From positions 124,001 through 188,000 of the forward strand of contig CAJTLP010000005.1 in assembly GCA_910577195.1 (NCBI GenBank): a stretch of DNA of 64,000 nt. Reading direction: 5' to 3'. This DNA comes from an uncultured Eubacterium sp. (lineage in GTDB: Bacteria; Bacillota; Clostridia; Oscillospirales; Acutalibacteraceae). Under the pieces are notes generated by a model. That model saw nothing but the letters and a program-made list of their open reading frames with translations. It did no database searches and was not told the origin of the DNA. Every line of letters starts with the position of its first letter. Positions within the stretch are counted from its first letter, which is position 1. Shown here in pieces: positions 33,751 through 42,891 of this stretch. A program made the translations under genes and the position numbers.

Positions 33751-34583
33751 CTTTCATACCCTCTTATCATATAAACAAATAAATCCTCAAGATTTATAGG
33801 TATCAAATTACTATTTCCTTTTACCGCACTCTTTTTCACGACTGCACTTACACCGTATTCATTTTTTCTGACACCGAGAACAGATGACTTTTCAAAATCG
33901 TTTATCTCATCCTCCGTACACTGAATGATGCAGTAGTTATTAAGGAGTTCGTCCTTCTCTTCAAACAAAATCAATTTACCTTTATGCATAAAAGCGATAT
34001 AATCACAAAGCTTTTCCAGGTCGCTGACGATGTGTGACGAAATCAGAATGGAATGATTTTCATCTCTTGTGAAATCATAGAAGATATCCAGTATTTCATC
34101 ACGCACCACAGGGTCAAGTCCGCTGGTTGCCTCATCAAGAATCAGCAGCTTTGCATTGTGTGAAAGTGCAACGGCAATATACAGCTTCATCTTCATTCCC
34201 TTTGAGAAATCCTTTATTTTCTTATTTAAAGGCAGCGAAAACTTTTTCAGATAAGAATAGTATTCGTTCTCATTCCAGGCAGAATAAATATTTTTAAATA
34301 CAGCGTTGATTTCGTCTGCATTAAAGCTTTCAGGCAGACCATTTTCCTCCATAACAACGCCGATATCCTCCTTTGACACGGATTTGTGATCCTGTCCGAG
34401 TATGGATATACTGCCGCTGTCCTTATGAATCATATCAAGAATGAGCTTTATGGTTGTGCTCTTTCCTGCTCCGTTTTCACCGACAAGTCCCAAAATATAT
34501 CCACCCGGAAATGTCAGATTCAGGTTATCTATTTTAAACCCCTTATAGGCTTTGCTTAAATTTTTTATTTCAATCGCATGCAT
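33747..34583 (-). CDS. ABC transporter ATP-binding protein
   Basis: 278 residues. Walker A GENGAGKSTT (about 36-45), a degenerate signature DFSKGMKMKL, Walker B LLILDEATSGLD and the switch His in ILISSHIVSDLEKL. The C-terminal 60 residues after the ATPase core are an extension typical of ABC-2 exporter subunits. Encoded 3 bases after the GntR gene and overlapping the permease, so co-regulated. Confidence 0.93.
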   Translation of the reverse strand: MHAIEIKNLSKAYKGFKIDNLNLTFPGGYILGLVGENGAGKSTTIKLILDMIHKDSGSISILGQDHKSVSKEDIGVVMEENGLPESFNADEINAVFKNIYSAWNENEYYSYLKKFSLPLNKKIKDFSKGMKMKLYIAVALSHNAKLLILDEATSGLDPVVRDEILDIFYDFTRDENHSILISSHIVSDLEKLCDYIAFMHKGKLILFEEKDELLNNYCIIQCTEDEINDFEKSSVLGVRKNEYGVSAVVKKSAVKGNSNLIPINLEDLFVYMIRGYER

Positions 34584-34586
34584 CGT

Positions 34587-34958
34587 TTAATCACCCACCA
34601 TAATATCAATCATATCAATGATATCCTGCTTACTGAGATTGCAGGACGCTGAAAGCTGAATAATTTTATCTATATAGTCCTCAATCTTCTTAAGATTCTC
34701 TTCTCTTAAAAGCTCTGTATTCTTCTGTGCTACAAAGCAGCCTTTTCCTGCAACGGTATAAATAAAGCCGTCGTGCTCAAGCTCATCATAGGCACGCTTT
34801 GTTGTAATAACGCTTATCCTTAAATCCTTTGCAAGATTTCTTATAGACGGCAGCGGCTCATCTTCACAAAGCGTTGAATTAATAATCTGCGCTTTTATCT
34901 GATTATAAATCTGCTCATAAATCGGATTTCCGCTTTTATTATCAATAAAGATATGCAA
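34587..34958 (-). CDS. GntR-family regulator, YtrA type
   Basis: 123 residues: a winged helix-turn-helix (PIYEQIYNQIKAQI, LPSIRNLAKDLRISVITTKRAYDELEHDGFI) and a short C-terminal helical tail, the YtrA subclass that controls ABC exporter operons. The start codon is TTG at 34956-34958 with AGAGAGG 7 bases upstream; the N-terminus IFIDNKSGNPIYEQI is typical. It probably represses its own operon through the repeats overlapping the promoter. Confidence 0.9.
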   Translation of the reverse strand: MHIFIDNKSGNPIYEQIYNQIKAQIINSTLCEDEPLPSIRNLAKDLRISVITTKRAYDELEHDGFIYTVAGKGCFVAQKNTELLREENLKKIEDYIDKIIQLSASCNLSKQDIIDMIDIMVGD

Positions 34959-34980
34959 GCAATCGCCTCTCTTCTTGTTT

Positions 34981-35022
34981 ACTGTATATTTACAGTATAT
35001 ACAGTTAAAACAGATTTGTCAA
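34981..35022 (-). promoter_or_regulatory. Promoter and YtrA-type operator of the GntR-ABC operon
   Basis: -35 TTGACA (35017-35022) and -10 TATACT (34994-34999) on the minus strand, 17 bp apart. Overlapping the -10 are three half-sites: ACTGTA (34981-34986), TACAGT (34991-34996) and TACAGT (35000-35005). The first two form a palindrome with a 4-base centre. Confidence 0.85.
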
Positions 35023-35107
35023 TAGAAAACTAAATTTATTTTATGAAAATATCTGACAATATTTTGGGCATATTAATAATGCAGAAAAAGGATAAAGGTG
35101 ATTTTAT

Positions 35108-35263
35108 ATGAAATACGTTTGTGATGTATGCGGCTGGGAATACGATGAAGAAAAGGGATACCCTGAAGGCGGAATTGCACCCGGCACGAAATGGGAGGAT
35201 GTTCCTGATGATTTTCAGTGTCCCCTTTGCTTTGTGGGTAAAGACCAGTTTTCAGAAATGTGA
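35108..35263 (+). CDS. Rubredoxin
   Basis: A 51-residue gene, too short for many ORF callers. It starts at ATG 35108 with AAAGGTGATTT upstream and encodes KYVCDVCGWEYDEEKG...CPLCFVGKDQF: Cys5, Cys8, Cys38 and Cys41 form the Fe(SCys)4 site with the usual spacing, and VCGWEYD and FQCPLC are hallmark rubredoxin strings. It is a small cytoplasmic electron carrier of anaerobes, often serving oxygen or peroxide reductases. It is monocistronic between the GntR promoter and a strong terminator; no partner is adjacent. Confidence 0.96.
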   Translation: MKYVCDVCGWEYDEEKGYPEGGIAPGTKWEDVPDDFQCPLCFVGKDQFSEM

Positions 35264-35267
35264 CAAA

Positions 35268-35310
35268 CAAAACAGCAGACAGTCTTTCTCAGACCGTCTG
35301 CTGTTTGTTA
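35268..35310. terminator. Bidirectional terminator
   Basis: AAACAGCAGAC...GTCTGCTGTTT with A- and T-rich flanks, between rubredoxin (plus) and the mannosidase operon end (minus). Confidence 0.9.
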
Positions 35311-35311
35311 T

Positions 35312-35701
35312 TTACTTAAATACGATTTTAACAGGATTTTTCTTATTGAACTTTTCAAGCTCTTCCATAAGCTGCTTAAACTCATCCTCATTCAGGGGTT
35401 CACGCTCTTCAGGATAATCCCAGCGCTCAAAAGGATTTTCACGGGTGCAAAGCATTTTTCCGTCAGCGAGCACCCAAGTAAAGGCTAATATCTTTCTTTT
35501 ATTTTTTACAAAATAAAGGACGCCTTCACTGCCCTTTGACACATTTTTGAAATAGGCAAGTCCCTTTGCCTCCTTCATAATAATCCTTACCTGCTGATCA
35601 GGAGGGAGATTACGAAACTGGTGGCGGTTAATCAAAGGAAAAACAATAATTCCAAGCACAAGTATAACAGCAACTATTATAACAATCTGTATTGCAGACA
35701 T
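35312..35701 (-). CDS. Membrane-anchored protein of unknown function
   Basis: 129 residues: one N-terminal transmembrane helix (about 4-24, IQIVIIVAVILVLGIIVFPL), then a soluble basic/acidic domain with YFKNVSKGSEGVLYFVKNKR and a C-terminal charged helix (EFKQLMEELEKF). The family is not recognised. Its ATG overlaps the stop of the mannosidase gene (35701) and it is followed by the terminator, so it is the last gene of that operon. Confidence 0.65.
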   Translation of the reverse strand: MSAIQIVIIVAVILVLGIIVFPLINRHQFRNLPPDQQVRIIMKEAKGLAYFKNVSKGSEGVLYFVKNKRKILAFTWVLADGKMLCTRENPFERWDYPEEREPLNEDEFKQLMEELEKFNKKNPVKIVFK

Positions 35702-38628
35702 TACTGCACCACTCCTATTGTAATAATCTCAAACGGCTTATATTCGATAACGTCGGTTTCGCCCTCAGCTTCTTCAAGCATATTGAGGAGCTTAACCTTT
35801 CTGTCAAGCCTGATTTTACCGCGTTTGCCGTCCTGCTCTGAAAGGCGGATAACAGTCATTGTGCCGTCTTCAGACTTTTTCATTGCCTGCATATAAAGAG
35901 GAGCAAAGCATTCTGCGTTATAATCCACATCTGCTTTTACAAGCGGAATATTATACTGAAATGCAATATTATTAATACCTGCATCAACGGCATTTTTACT
36001 GTGCGGCATAATCATATAACAGAAATTATGATGACCGATATCGCTTGTCACGTCAGGACGTATTGTGGCACGAAGCAGTGACAGGGACATTGTATGATTA
36101 TCAAAGCCGATACCGTACTTACCGTCGTTTATGAGTGCAACACCGCCGTCAGTCTCCGCCAAATCAGCCCATTTATGGTGACAGGTTTCAAAACGTGCCT
36201 GCTGCCAAGTGGTATTCTTATGCGTATCACGTTCAATAAAGCCGGCTGAGGTATCGCAAAGTGCCTTGCGTGTCAGAACATTGCAGCCAAACTCAGCCTT
36301 TGCCAGCTTGTGCTTTTCGTTCCAGTCAACAATGTTTTCAACCTCAATACCCCTGCTGCGTCTGAATACGCGAATCAGCATAGTCCAGCTTGATTTTTCA
36401 GTTTTAAGAACGGTCTTAAAGGTTGCACTTTCTCCATCCTGCTCACAAAGAGCAAGAGGCTCGCTCACCCTGATTTCAATCTGCTTATCCTTGTAGTTCG
36501 GCAGGATATCCCAAGCATCATAGTTGCCGGGACAATCTGTATATATCTTAAGCTTGTTGAAGTCACCGTCTGCCCATTCCCTGTCATTCTCCTTGTCAAA
36601 GAGTGATGCGATTGAGCCGTCGGCATTAAATCTGATAGAGTAGTACGGTGTTTCAACCGTATCACCGACGGTTATCCATTCACCCTTGAATTTGTTTACT
36701 CTGATGCCTGCAGATGAAAGTGCAGGAATATTCGGAACAACCCAGTTACCCTTTTCGCCATAACGTGTGGCAGTGCCCCTTTTATTCGGAATAAAGGTAA
36801 GTGCGTCACGCTTAAAATTGAGCGTGTTGAAATACTTTGAGCCTGTACCGATAATCTTATCCAGTCTTTCCTCAATATCCTTATAATCTGCCATTGCATC
36901 CTCATAAACAGGGTGAATATGAGAGCCGGGCAGAATATCGTGGAACTGGTTAATCAGCAGCTTTTTATAGATATCGGTAATCTCCGCAGTGTTATCCTCA
37001 CCGCGAAGAACAGAAAGCATTTCAGCATCCCTGAGCTTATACTCAAGCCGGCGGTTAGCACGCTTCATATTTGATTTGGTTGTGAAGGTACCGCGATGCA
37101 TTTCAAGATAAAGCTCGCCGTCCCATGTTTCAAGGCTGTCATTATTTTTCAGATTTTTCTCAAGAAACTCAGCACCGCCCATATGCTCGCACTTCGGCAT
37201 AATGGAAAGCTTATCAAATCTGTGCATAAGCTCAATCATTTCCTCAGTACAACCTGAGCCGCCGTCACCGTAGCCGAACATATTCATTGTCTGTCCGCCG
37301 CTGTCCTTATCAATATATGCCTCCCAGTTTTCCTGAATCTGAGACGGCATATTCCAGGTAATGAAATGGGTTGGCGGAACACAGGCAAGAACGGCTGTGC
37401 CGTCAATACCCTTCCAGATGAAGTTGTTATGCGGAAAGCGGTTTGTATCGTTCCAGGTTGACATCTTGTTTGACACAAAATAATCAACACCGCTTTTCTT
37501 TAAAATCTGAGGCAATATCCAGCTATTGCCGAACACATCAGGTAGCCACGCATTATGAACGGTTTTACCGAACATTCTCTTATATGTCTGCTGACCGTAA
37601 AGACACTGACGAATCAGAGACTCGACAGAAGGGACATTGCAATCAGGCTCAACATACATTGCACCCACAGGCTCAAACTGACCGTTTGCAACCTTTTCCT
37701 TAAGCTCGGCAAACACATCCGGATAATACTTTTCAAGCGTTTCATAAACATACGGCTGTGTATGTGTGTACTTGAAATCAGGATACTTATCCATCAGCCT
37801 GAGCTGAATTAATACAGTACGCAGATTCTTCTGCACCGCATGGATTCTGCGCCAGTAATACGCAATGTCCAGGTGAGAATGTGCAATCAGAGCCACATCA
37901 CCATTGCCCTTATAATTATCATTAGCAAATACAACATCATCAAGATATTTCTGACAGTCCGCAACACCGGTAAGTTCATCACTGTCAAAGTCAATCAGAT
38001 TCATTGCGTTATTCAGCTCTTTGTTGAGGAAATTCCTGTAATCCTCATTGAACAAATCACTTTTCGCAATATCAAGCAAAAGCTCAAAATCCCATACAAG
38101 ATCCTGCACTGCGTGATTCACAGTACAGATATATGCACCCTCAAAAATCTGACGGCAGCCGCGAACGGAAAGGGACTCCGGATTACGCTCATCATCCGGC
38201 TTTGAACGGTTATAACCCATCATCTCAAAATGAAGCGTCTTTTTATCATCCACATAAGGTGAAAGGAGCATACGCTCTCTGTTGGGGTCAACACCACCCA
38301 CGTATTTACCGTTTACCTTAACACAGATTTCAGCCGCTGTTTTCAGTGAAAACCAGAGCTCCTTGCCCTGCAGTTCCTCAGGGACATCCACATCCGCTTT
38401 AATAAATGCAGTACCGTCAGGGGTGAAATACATATCACCCTTATTAAGCGGTCTGTACTCCTCGCTGTAATACTCAAACTCCATTTCGGAAATCTGACGT
38501 GCATCGCGAATCATAAGATTCCTGATTTCCCATTTACTGTCGTATATATAACGCTTAAGCCAGCCGAAGCGTAAATCAGTCCATTCCTCAGGACGCATTG
38601 AACGCCTGACTACTTTAATATGTGCCAT
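35701..38628 (-). CDS. Alpha-mannosidase, GH38 family
   Basis: 975 residues. Hydrolyses alpha-mannosides by retention. The N-terminal quarter is a beta-type domain; the catalytic domain has the metal-binding His-x-Asp pair in LIAHSHLDIAYYWR (His252, Asp254) and the nucleophile Asp364 in WLPDVFGNSW. HDILPGSHI and the late C-terminal beta domains complete the family pattern. There is no signal peptide, so it acts in the cytoplasm on imported oligosaccharides. GGGGG upstream of ATG 38628 is 10 bases away. No sugar transporter or regulator is adjacent, unusual for a glycosidase. Confidence 0.93.
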   Translation of the reverse strand: MAHIKVVRRSMRPEEWTDLRFGWLKRYIYDSKWEIRNLMIRDARQISEMEFEYYSEEYRPLNKGDMYFTPDGTAFIKADVDVPEELQGKELWFSLKTAAEICVKVNGKYVGGVDPNRERMLLSPYVDDKKTLHFEMMGYNRSKPDDERNPESLSVRGCRQIFEGAYICTVNHAVQDLVWDFELLLDIAKSDLFNEDYRNFLNKELNNAMNLIDFDSDELTGVADCQKYLDDVVFANDNYKGNGDVALIAHSHLDIAYYWRRIHAVQKNLRTVLIQLRLMDKYPDFKYTHTQPYVYETLEKYYPDVFAELKEKVANGQFEPVGAMYVEPDCNVPSVESLIRQCLYGQQTYKRMFGKTVHNAWLPDVFGNSWILPQILKKSGVDYFVSNKMSTWNDTNRFPHNNFIWKGIDGTAVLACVPPTHFITWNMPSQIQENWEAYIDKDSGGQTMNMFGYGDGGSGCTEEMIELMHRFDKLSIMPKCEHMGGAEFLEKNLKNNDSLETWDGELYLEMHRGTFTTKSNMKRANRRLEYKLRDAEMLSVLRGEDNTAEITDIYKKLLINQFHDILPGSHIHPVYEDAMADYKDIEERLDKIIGTGSKYFNTLNFKRDALTFIPNKRGTATRYGEKGNWVVPNIPALSSAGIRVNKFKGEWITVGDTVETPYYSIRFNADGSIASLFDKENDREWADGDFNKLKIYTDCPGNYDAWDILPNYKDKQIEIRVSEPLALCEQDGESATFKTVLKTEKSSWTMLIRVFRRSRGIEVENIVDWNEKHKLAKAEFGCNVLTRKALCDTSAGFIERDTHKNTTWQQARFETCHHKWADLAETDGGVALINDGKYGIGFDNHTMSLSLLRATIRPDVTSDIGHHNFCYMIMPHSKNAVDAGINNIAFQYNIPLVKADVDYNAECFAPLYMQAMKKSEDGTMTVIRLSEQDGKRGKIRLDRKVKLLNMLEEAEGETDVIEYKPFEIITIGVVQ

Positions 38629-38642
38629 ACTCCAATACCCCC

Positions 38643-38885
38643 TTACATATCCTGAAAGTAAGGCTTTTTGCGAATGGCAATCACCTTAACATTCTTCTTT
38701 AAATCTTTTTTGATCTGCTCCTCTATCCACTGTGTACAGCGGTTAAGAATCAGACATTTTGAACATTCTCCCCTGAAAATAAGAGAAAGCTCATTGTTAT
38801 CAAGTGAGACAAATTCGACCCAGCCTCCGTCGCCTTGAAGCTTAGGCTGTAAAACAGTTTCAACATAATTCTGTACTTTATTCAT
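38643..38885 (-). CDS. NifU C-terminal-like (Nfu) domain protein
   Basis: 80 residues. The pattern VETVLQPKLQGDGGWVEFV and RGECSKCLILNRC matches PF01106 NifU-like/Nfu domains, which hold an Fe-S cluster through a CxxC pair and pass it to client proteins. Here the pair is CSKC, with an extra Cys seven residues on. Start ATG 38885 with TGGAGG, not the longer frame upstream. It lies 14 bases before the mannosidase gene and after the Cys-rich oxidoreductase, which might be its client. Confidence 0.8.
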   Translation of the reverse strand: MNKVQNYVETVLQPKLQGDGGWVEFVSLDNNELSLIFRGECSKCLILNRCTQWIEEQIKKDLKKNVKVIAIRKKPYFQDM

Positions 38886-38904
38886 AACGTCCTCCAAATA
38901 AAAA

Positions 38905-40110
38905 TTAATCTGAACTGTTAATTTTACCGTAAAGGCATTTTGTATTTTCCTTTTCAATAACCAATCCGCAGTAGTTACACATAATACATTTTGCCTGTCT
39001 CTGACTGCCGTTCATAAGCTTTGTAACCAAGTTCGGCTCGCAGATAAACGGTCTGCACATGGAAACGCAGTCAGCCATACCGCTACCGACAATATACTCC
39101 ATATCATCAAGCCTGTGTATTCCGCCCACTGTAATAACAGGGATTGAAACATTTTGCTTGATCAGAGCCGCATTGCGGACATTGAAATTTTCAAGAGGCA
39201 CAGGCTGTTTTATCATCGGATTAACAAGATTTGCCGCCTTAAGTGAAAACGCCTTTAACCCCTTTGGAAAGGATGCACAGGGCTCCTTATATTTAAAAAC
39301 TGCATCCATAGGCATAACACGGCTTCGCATTGTGCTCATTCCGTCCTCAACACTGCCGCAGGAAATTTCAACGCAGTCAAGCCCTGCCTGTTCAAGACGT
39401 TTAACAATTTCAATGCTTTCGTCAATATTCATTCCGTTTTTTCTGTTATCAAAAGCACTGAGTTTTATCCAGACAGGCATATTGCCGGTCTTTTCCTTAA
39501 TGCCTTTAATAATAAGCTCAACGATTTTACAGCGGTTTTCAAGACTTCCGCCCCAGCTGTCACTGCGTCTGTTGCCGTATTTTGACATAAAGTCATGGAG
39601 CAGATAACCGTGACCGCCGTGCAGCTGAACACCGTCAAAGCCTGCTTTTTTTGCTCTTACTGCGGCAAAAACAAAATCATCTATAATTTGATAGATTTCC
39701 GATTCCTCAAGCGCTTTAGCCTTATCCCAGTAAAAAAGGTGACGCATTGCAGTGGGTGCAGCCTTCTGGACGCCGATTACCTTTGACGATGTCTGCCTGC
39801 CGCAATGAGCAAGCTGTGCAATAATCGGTGTATCATATTCATGAACAGCATCCGTTAAAGCCTTGTAGCCGTCAACCAGCTCATCCTTATGTATTTTAAG
39901 CATTGCAGGATATGGTGACATACCGTTTTCACTGACACCTGCATAGCCTGTAATAATACAGCCCACATTGTTTTTCGCAAGATAGGCATATTTGCTAATC
40001 AGCCTTTGGGTAGGCATACCGTTTTCGTCAGCCAGTCCGTCGTGCGTTGCAGAACGGATAATCCTGTTTTTCAGCGAAACATCGCCGATGTTTACCTTTT
40101 CAAAAATCAT
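38905..40110 (-). CDS. NADH:flavin oxidoreductase, old-yellow-enzyme family with C-terminal Cys motif
   Basis: 401 residues. FMN-binding TIM barrel with IIAQLAHCGRQ, the proton-relay type GVQLHGGHGYLLHDFMS and GVGGIHR-like phosphate loop (VITVGGIHRLDDMEYI). The C-terminus has CIMCNYCGLVIEKENTKC, a CxxCxxC-x11-C cluster that resembles the [4Fe-4S] site of 2,4-dienoyl-CoA reductase-type members, but the additional NADPH domain of those proteins is absent. Substrate unknown. Starts 1 base after the pgm stop. Confidence 0.85.
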   Translation of the reverse strand: MIFEKVNIGDVSLKNRIIRSATHDGLADENGMPTQRLISKYAYLAKNNVGCIITGYAGVSENGMSPYPAMLKIHKDELVDGYKALTDAVHEYDTPIIAQLAHCGRQTSSKVIGVQKAAPTAMRHLFYWDKAKALEESEIYQIIDDFVFAAVRAKKAGFDGVQLHGGHGYLLHDFMSKYGNRRSDSWGGSLENRCKIVELIIKGIKEKTGNMPVWIKLSAFDNRKNGMNIDESIEIVKRLEQAGLDCVEISCGSVEDGMSTMRSRVMPMDAVFKYKEPCASFPKGLKAFSLKAANLVNPMIKQPVPLENFNVRNAALIKQNVSIPVITVGGIHRLDDMEYIVGSGMADCVSMCRPFICEPNLVTKLMNGSQRQAKCIMCNYCGLVIEKENTKCLYGKINSSD

Positions 40111-40111
40111 A

Positions 40112-41740
40112 TCAGCTGTTGATTATATCCTTAATTTTATTTCTTATTTCTTCAAGTCGTGCGGCAGCATTCTCCCTGCTCTTATCAACAATGGAATAGT
40201 ACACCTTGATTTTAGGCTCTGTGCCTGACGGACGAACTGCCATCCATGAGCCGTCCTTCCAGATATATTTGAGCACATTTTCCTTTGGCAAATCACGAAT
40301 GCCTGCGCTGAAATCAACAATTTCCTCAATACCGTCAAAGAGTGCCTTACCTGTATTTCTGAAATCAGACATCAGGCTCTGTATTTTTTCTGCTCCGTCC
40401 TTGCCCTTAAGAACAAAGGAATCAAGAAAATCAAGATAGTAGCCGTATTCATCATAAATCTCATTCAGTCCGTCAACAAGTGTCTTGCCCTGATTCTTAT
40501 ACCATGCAGCCATCTGGCAGATGAGCATAGAGGATACAACAGCGTCCTTATCCCTTGCGTGTATACCTACAAGATAGCCATAAGACTCCTCATATCCGAT
40601 AACAAATTCCTGCTCACCTGTTTGCTCATATCTGTTAATCTTATCGCCGATATACTTAAAGCCGGTAAGCGTTTCCTCAATCTGTAAACCGAATTTTCTG
40701 CCGATATTTGCACCAAGCTCAGAGGTAACAATGGTTTTAACAAGCGTTGACTTTTCATTCAGCTGTGCTTTTTTCATTGTCAGAACAAACTTTACAAGCA
40801 GTGCACCTGTCTGATTGCCCGTGAAGAGCTTATAATCGTCACCATCCTTAACGGCAATGCCCACTCGGTCACAGTCAGGGTCTGTGCCGAGAACTAAATC
40901 AGCATCAATCTCCTTAGCCTTTTCAATCGCAATGGTAAGTGCATCCTTTTCCTCAGGGTTAGGTGAACGGACCGTTGAGAAATTGCCGTCAGGGAGTTCC
41001 TGCTCCTTAACAACAGTAACATCAAGTCCCTCAAGCATTCTTCTAACAGGGATATTGCCTGTGCCATGAAGAGGGGTATAAACAATCTTCAGATCACTTT
41101 TTTCTTCATAAAGGGACTGCTTTTTAACCTCTGCAAGAAAAGCGGAAAGCTCTTTCTCTCCAATATAGGTAATCAGCTCACTGTCCTCAGCAAAAGGAAT
41201 GGAGGAGTAATCAGTTATATCGTTGATAAATGAAATCGCATTTTTCGCATCCTCCGTGCAGAACTGACATCCCTTATCATCATAGACCTTATAACCATTA
41301 TACTCTTTCGGATTATGTGATGCGGTAAGCATAACACCTGCCGTGCAGGAAAGATAATGCGTTGTGAAGGAAAGAACAGGAACAGGCACAACCATTTCAT
41401 AAATGTAAACCTTTATGCCCTCTGAGGCAAAAACACCTGCTGCTTTTTTTGCAAAATACTGTGAATTGTTTCTTGTATCATAAGCAATGGCAACAGAAAT
41501 ATCACCGCTGTTTTTGCTCTTAAGATATCTTGCAAGGCCGAGTGTTGCCTTGCCCACCGTATATCTGTTCATTCTGTTTGAGCCTGCACCCATAACACCG
41601 CGCAGACCGCCTGTACCGAACGCAAGGTCCTTATAAAATCTGTCCTCAATTTCCTTTTCGTCGGTTATGGATTCAAGTTCTTTTCTTGTATCTTCATCAG
41701 CGAAATCAAGCCACTGATTGTATTTTTCCTTATAACTCAT
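40112..41740 (-). CDS. Alpha-D-phosphohexomutase (phosphoglucomutase/phosphomannomutase, PgcA type)
   Basis: 542 residues. Interconverts hexose 1- and 6-phosphates. Phosphoserine loop TASHNPKEYNG, Mg loop DPDCDRVG, sugar-specificity loop GYEESYG and phosphate loop RPSGTEPK are all intact in the usual order. The GEESYG variant is that of the bifunctional phosphoglucomutase-type enzymes of Firmicutes. Glucose-1-P supply for glycogen or wall polymers is likely; co-operation with the mannosidase is possible but speculative. Confidence 0.94.
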   Translation of the reverse strand: MSYKEKYNQWLDFADEDTRKELESITDEKEIEDRFYKDLAFGTGGLRGVMGAGSNRMNRYTVGKATLGLARYLKSKNSGDISVAIAYDTRNNSQYFAKKAAGVFASEGIKVYIYEMVVPVPVLSFTTHYLSCTAGVMLTASHNPKEYNGYKVYDDKGCQFCTEDAKNAISFINDITDYSSIPFAEDSELITYIGEKELSAFLAEVKKQSLYEEKSDLKIVYTPLHGTGNIPVRRMLEGLDVTVVKEQELPDGNFSTVRSPNPEEKDALTIAIEKAKEIDADLVLGTDPDCDRVGIAVKDGDDYKLFTGNQTGALLVKFVLTMKKAQLNEKSTLVKTIVTSELGANIGRKFGLQIEETLTGFKYIGDKINRYEQTGEQEFVIGYEESYGYLVGIHARDKDAVVSSMLICQMAAWYKNQGKTLVDGLNEIYDEYGYYLDFLDSFVLKGKDGAEKIQSLMSDFRNTGKALFDGIEEIVDFSAGIRDLPKENVLKYIWKDGSWMAVRPSGTEPKIKVYYSIVDKSRENAAARLEEIRNKIKDIINS

Positions 41741-41763
41741 AACAAAGTTCTCCGAATTTATAA

Positions 41764-42879
41764 TTATTTAAAGTACATATAGTACTGGCATTTAATCATA
41801 CCGTTATAAAGCTTACGGCGCTTGTCCGCCTTTTTGCCGAACACCTTTTCAAATTCCTCGTCTGGGGAAATAATACCGTAGGACCAGCCGCGTTTTGAAA
41901 CGAATTTATCACCCATTATGCGGTAAAGCTTTTCTGCCTGACGTATGTCAAGCATACGCTCACCGTAAGGCGGATTGGTTATCAGTGTCCCCTTTTCCGT
42001 TGTTGGGTTAAAATCCTTTATATCCTTCGTTTCAAGTCTTAAAAATTTATCAACCTTGATTCTTTTTGCATTATTCATTGTCAGCTCTAAAGCATGAAAA
42101 TCAATATCACTACCAAAGGCAACAAAGTCCGTGTCTGTTTTGATAATATCGTGACAGCGTTCACGCTCCTGCTTCCAGGCACTTTCAGGGAGAAAGCCCC
42201 AGCGGTCGCATTCAAAGTTACGATTTATTCCCGGAGCAATATTGTGTGCCATCATAGCACCCTCAATCAGGATTGTACCGCTGCCGCAGAATGGGTCATA
42301 AAGTGTATGATAATGTCTGAGTCTTGAAAGATTGCAAAGAGCCGCCGCCAGTGTTTCCCTTATCGGTGCATCATTTGCCTCAGGTCGGTAGCCTCTCTTA
42401 TGAAGTCCTCTGCCTGTGGTATCAAGCATAATCGTTACATTGTCCTTCATAATGGAAAACTGTATCTGATGCACAGGACCGCTCTCCTCAAACCAGGAGG
42501 TATTATAATCCTCCTTAAGGGATTCCACAACTGCTTTTTTAATGATTTTCTGACAGTCGGGAACAGAGTGGAGTACAGAGTTTATACTGTAGCCTTTAAC
42601 AGGAAAAGTATCCGCTGAGCCGATAAATTCCGACCAAGCTAACGCTTTTACACCCTGAAACAGTTCTTCAAAGGTGACTGCCTTGAATCGGTCAAGCACG
42701 ATAAGAATACGTTCAGCGTATCGGCTGTTGATATTTGCTCTTGCAAGAATATTTTCGTCGCCCTCAAAAAATACTCTTCCGTTTTCGGCAGAAACATTTT
42801 CCGCCTCCATAAATTTCAATTCATCTGCAACCAAGCCTTCCAAACCTAAAAGACAGGGTGCAACCATTTGTAAATACAT
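41764..42879 (-). CDS. THUMP-domain class I RNA methyltransferase (RlmL/YpsC-like)
   Basis: 371 residues. N-terminal THUMP region (about 40-160) and a C-terminal Rossmann methyltransferase with DPFCGSGTILIEGAM (SAM motif I) and TNPPYGER, the N-methyltransferase catalytic NPPY. This corresponds to the N-terminal half of RlmL, the 23S rRNA guanine-N2 methyltransferase; the YpsC-like short form is common in Firmicutes. It likely modifies 23S rRNA near G2445, by analogy. Located 12 bases after the fumarase gene. Confidence 0.86.
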   Translation of the reverse strand: MYLQMVAPCLLGLEGLVADELKFMEAENVSAENGRVFFEGDENILARANINSRYAERILIVLDRFKAVTFEELFQGVKALAWSEFIGSADTFPVKGYSINSVLHSVPDCQKIIKKAVVESLKEDYNTSWFEESGPVHQIQFSIMKDNVTIMLDTTGRGLHKRGYRPEANDAPIRETLAAALCNLSRLRHYHTLYDPFCGSGTILIEGAMMAHNIAPGINRNFECDRWGFLPESAWKQERERCHDIIKTDTDFVAFGSDIDFHALELTMNNAKRIKVDKFLRLETKDIKDFNPTTEKGTLITNPPYGERMLDIRQAEKLYRIMGDKFVSKRGWSYGIISPDEEFEKVFGKKADKRRKLYNGMIKCQYYMYFK

Positions 42880-42891
42880 AAAATAATTCCT

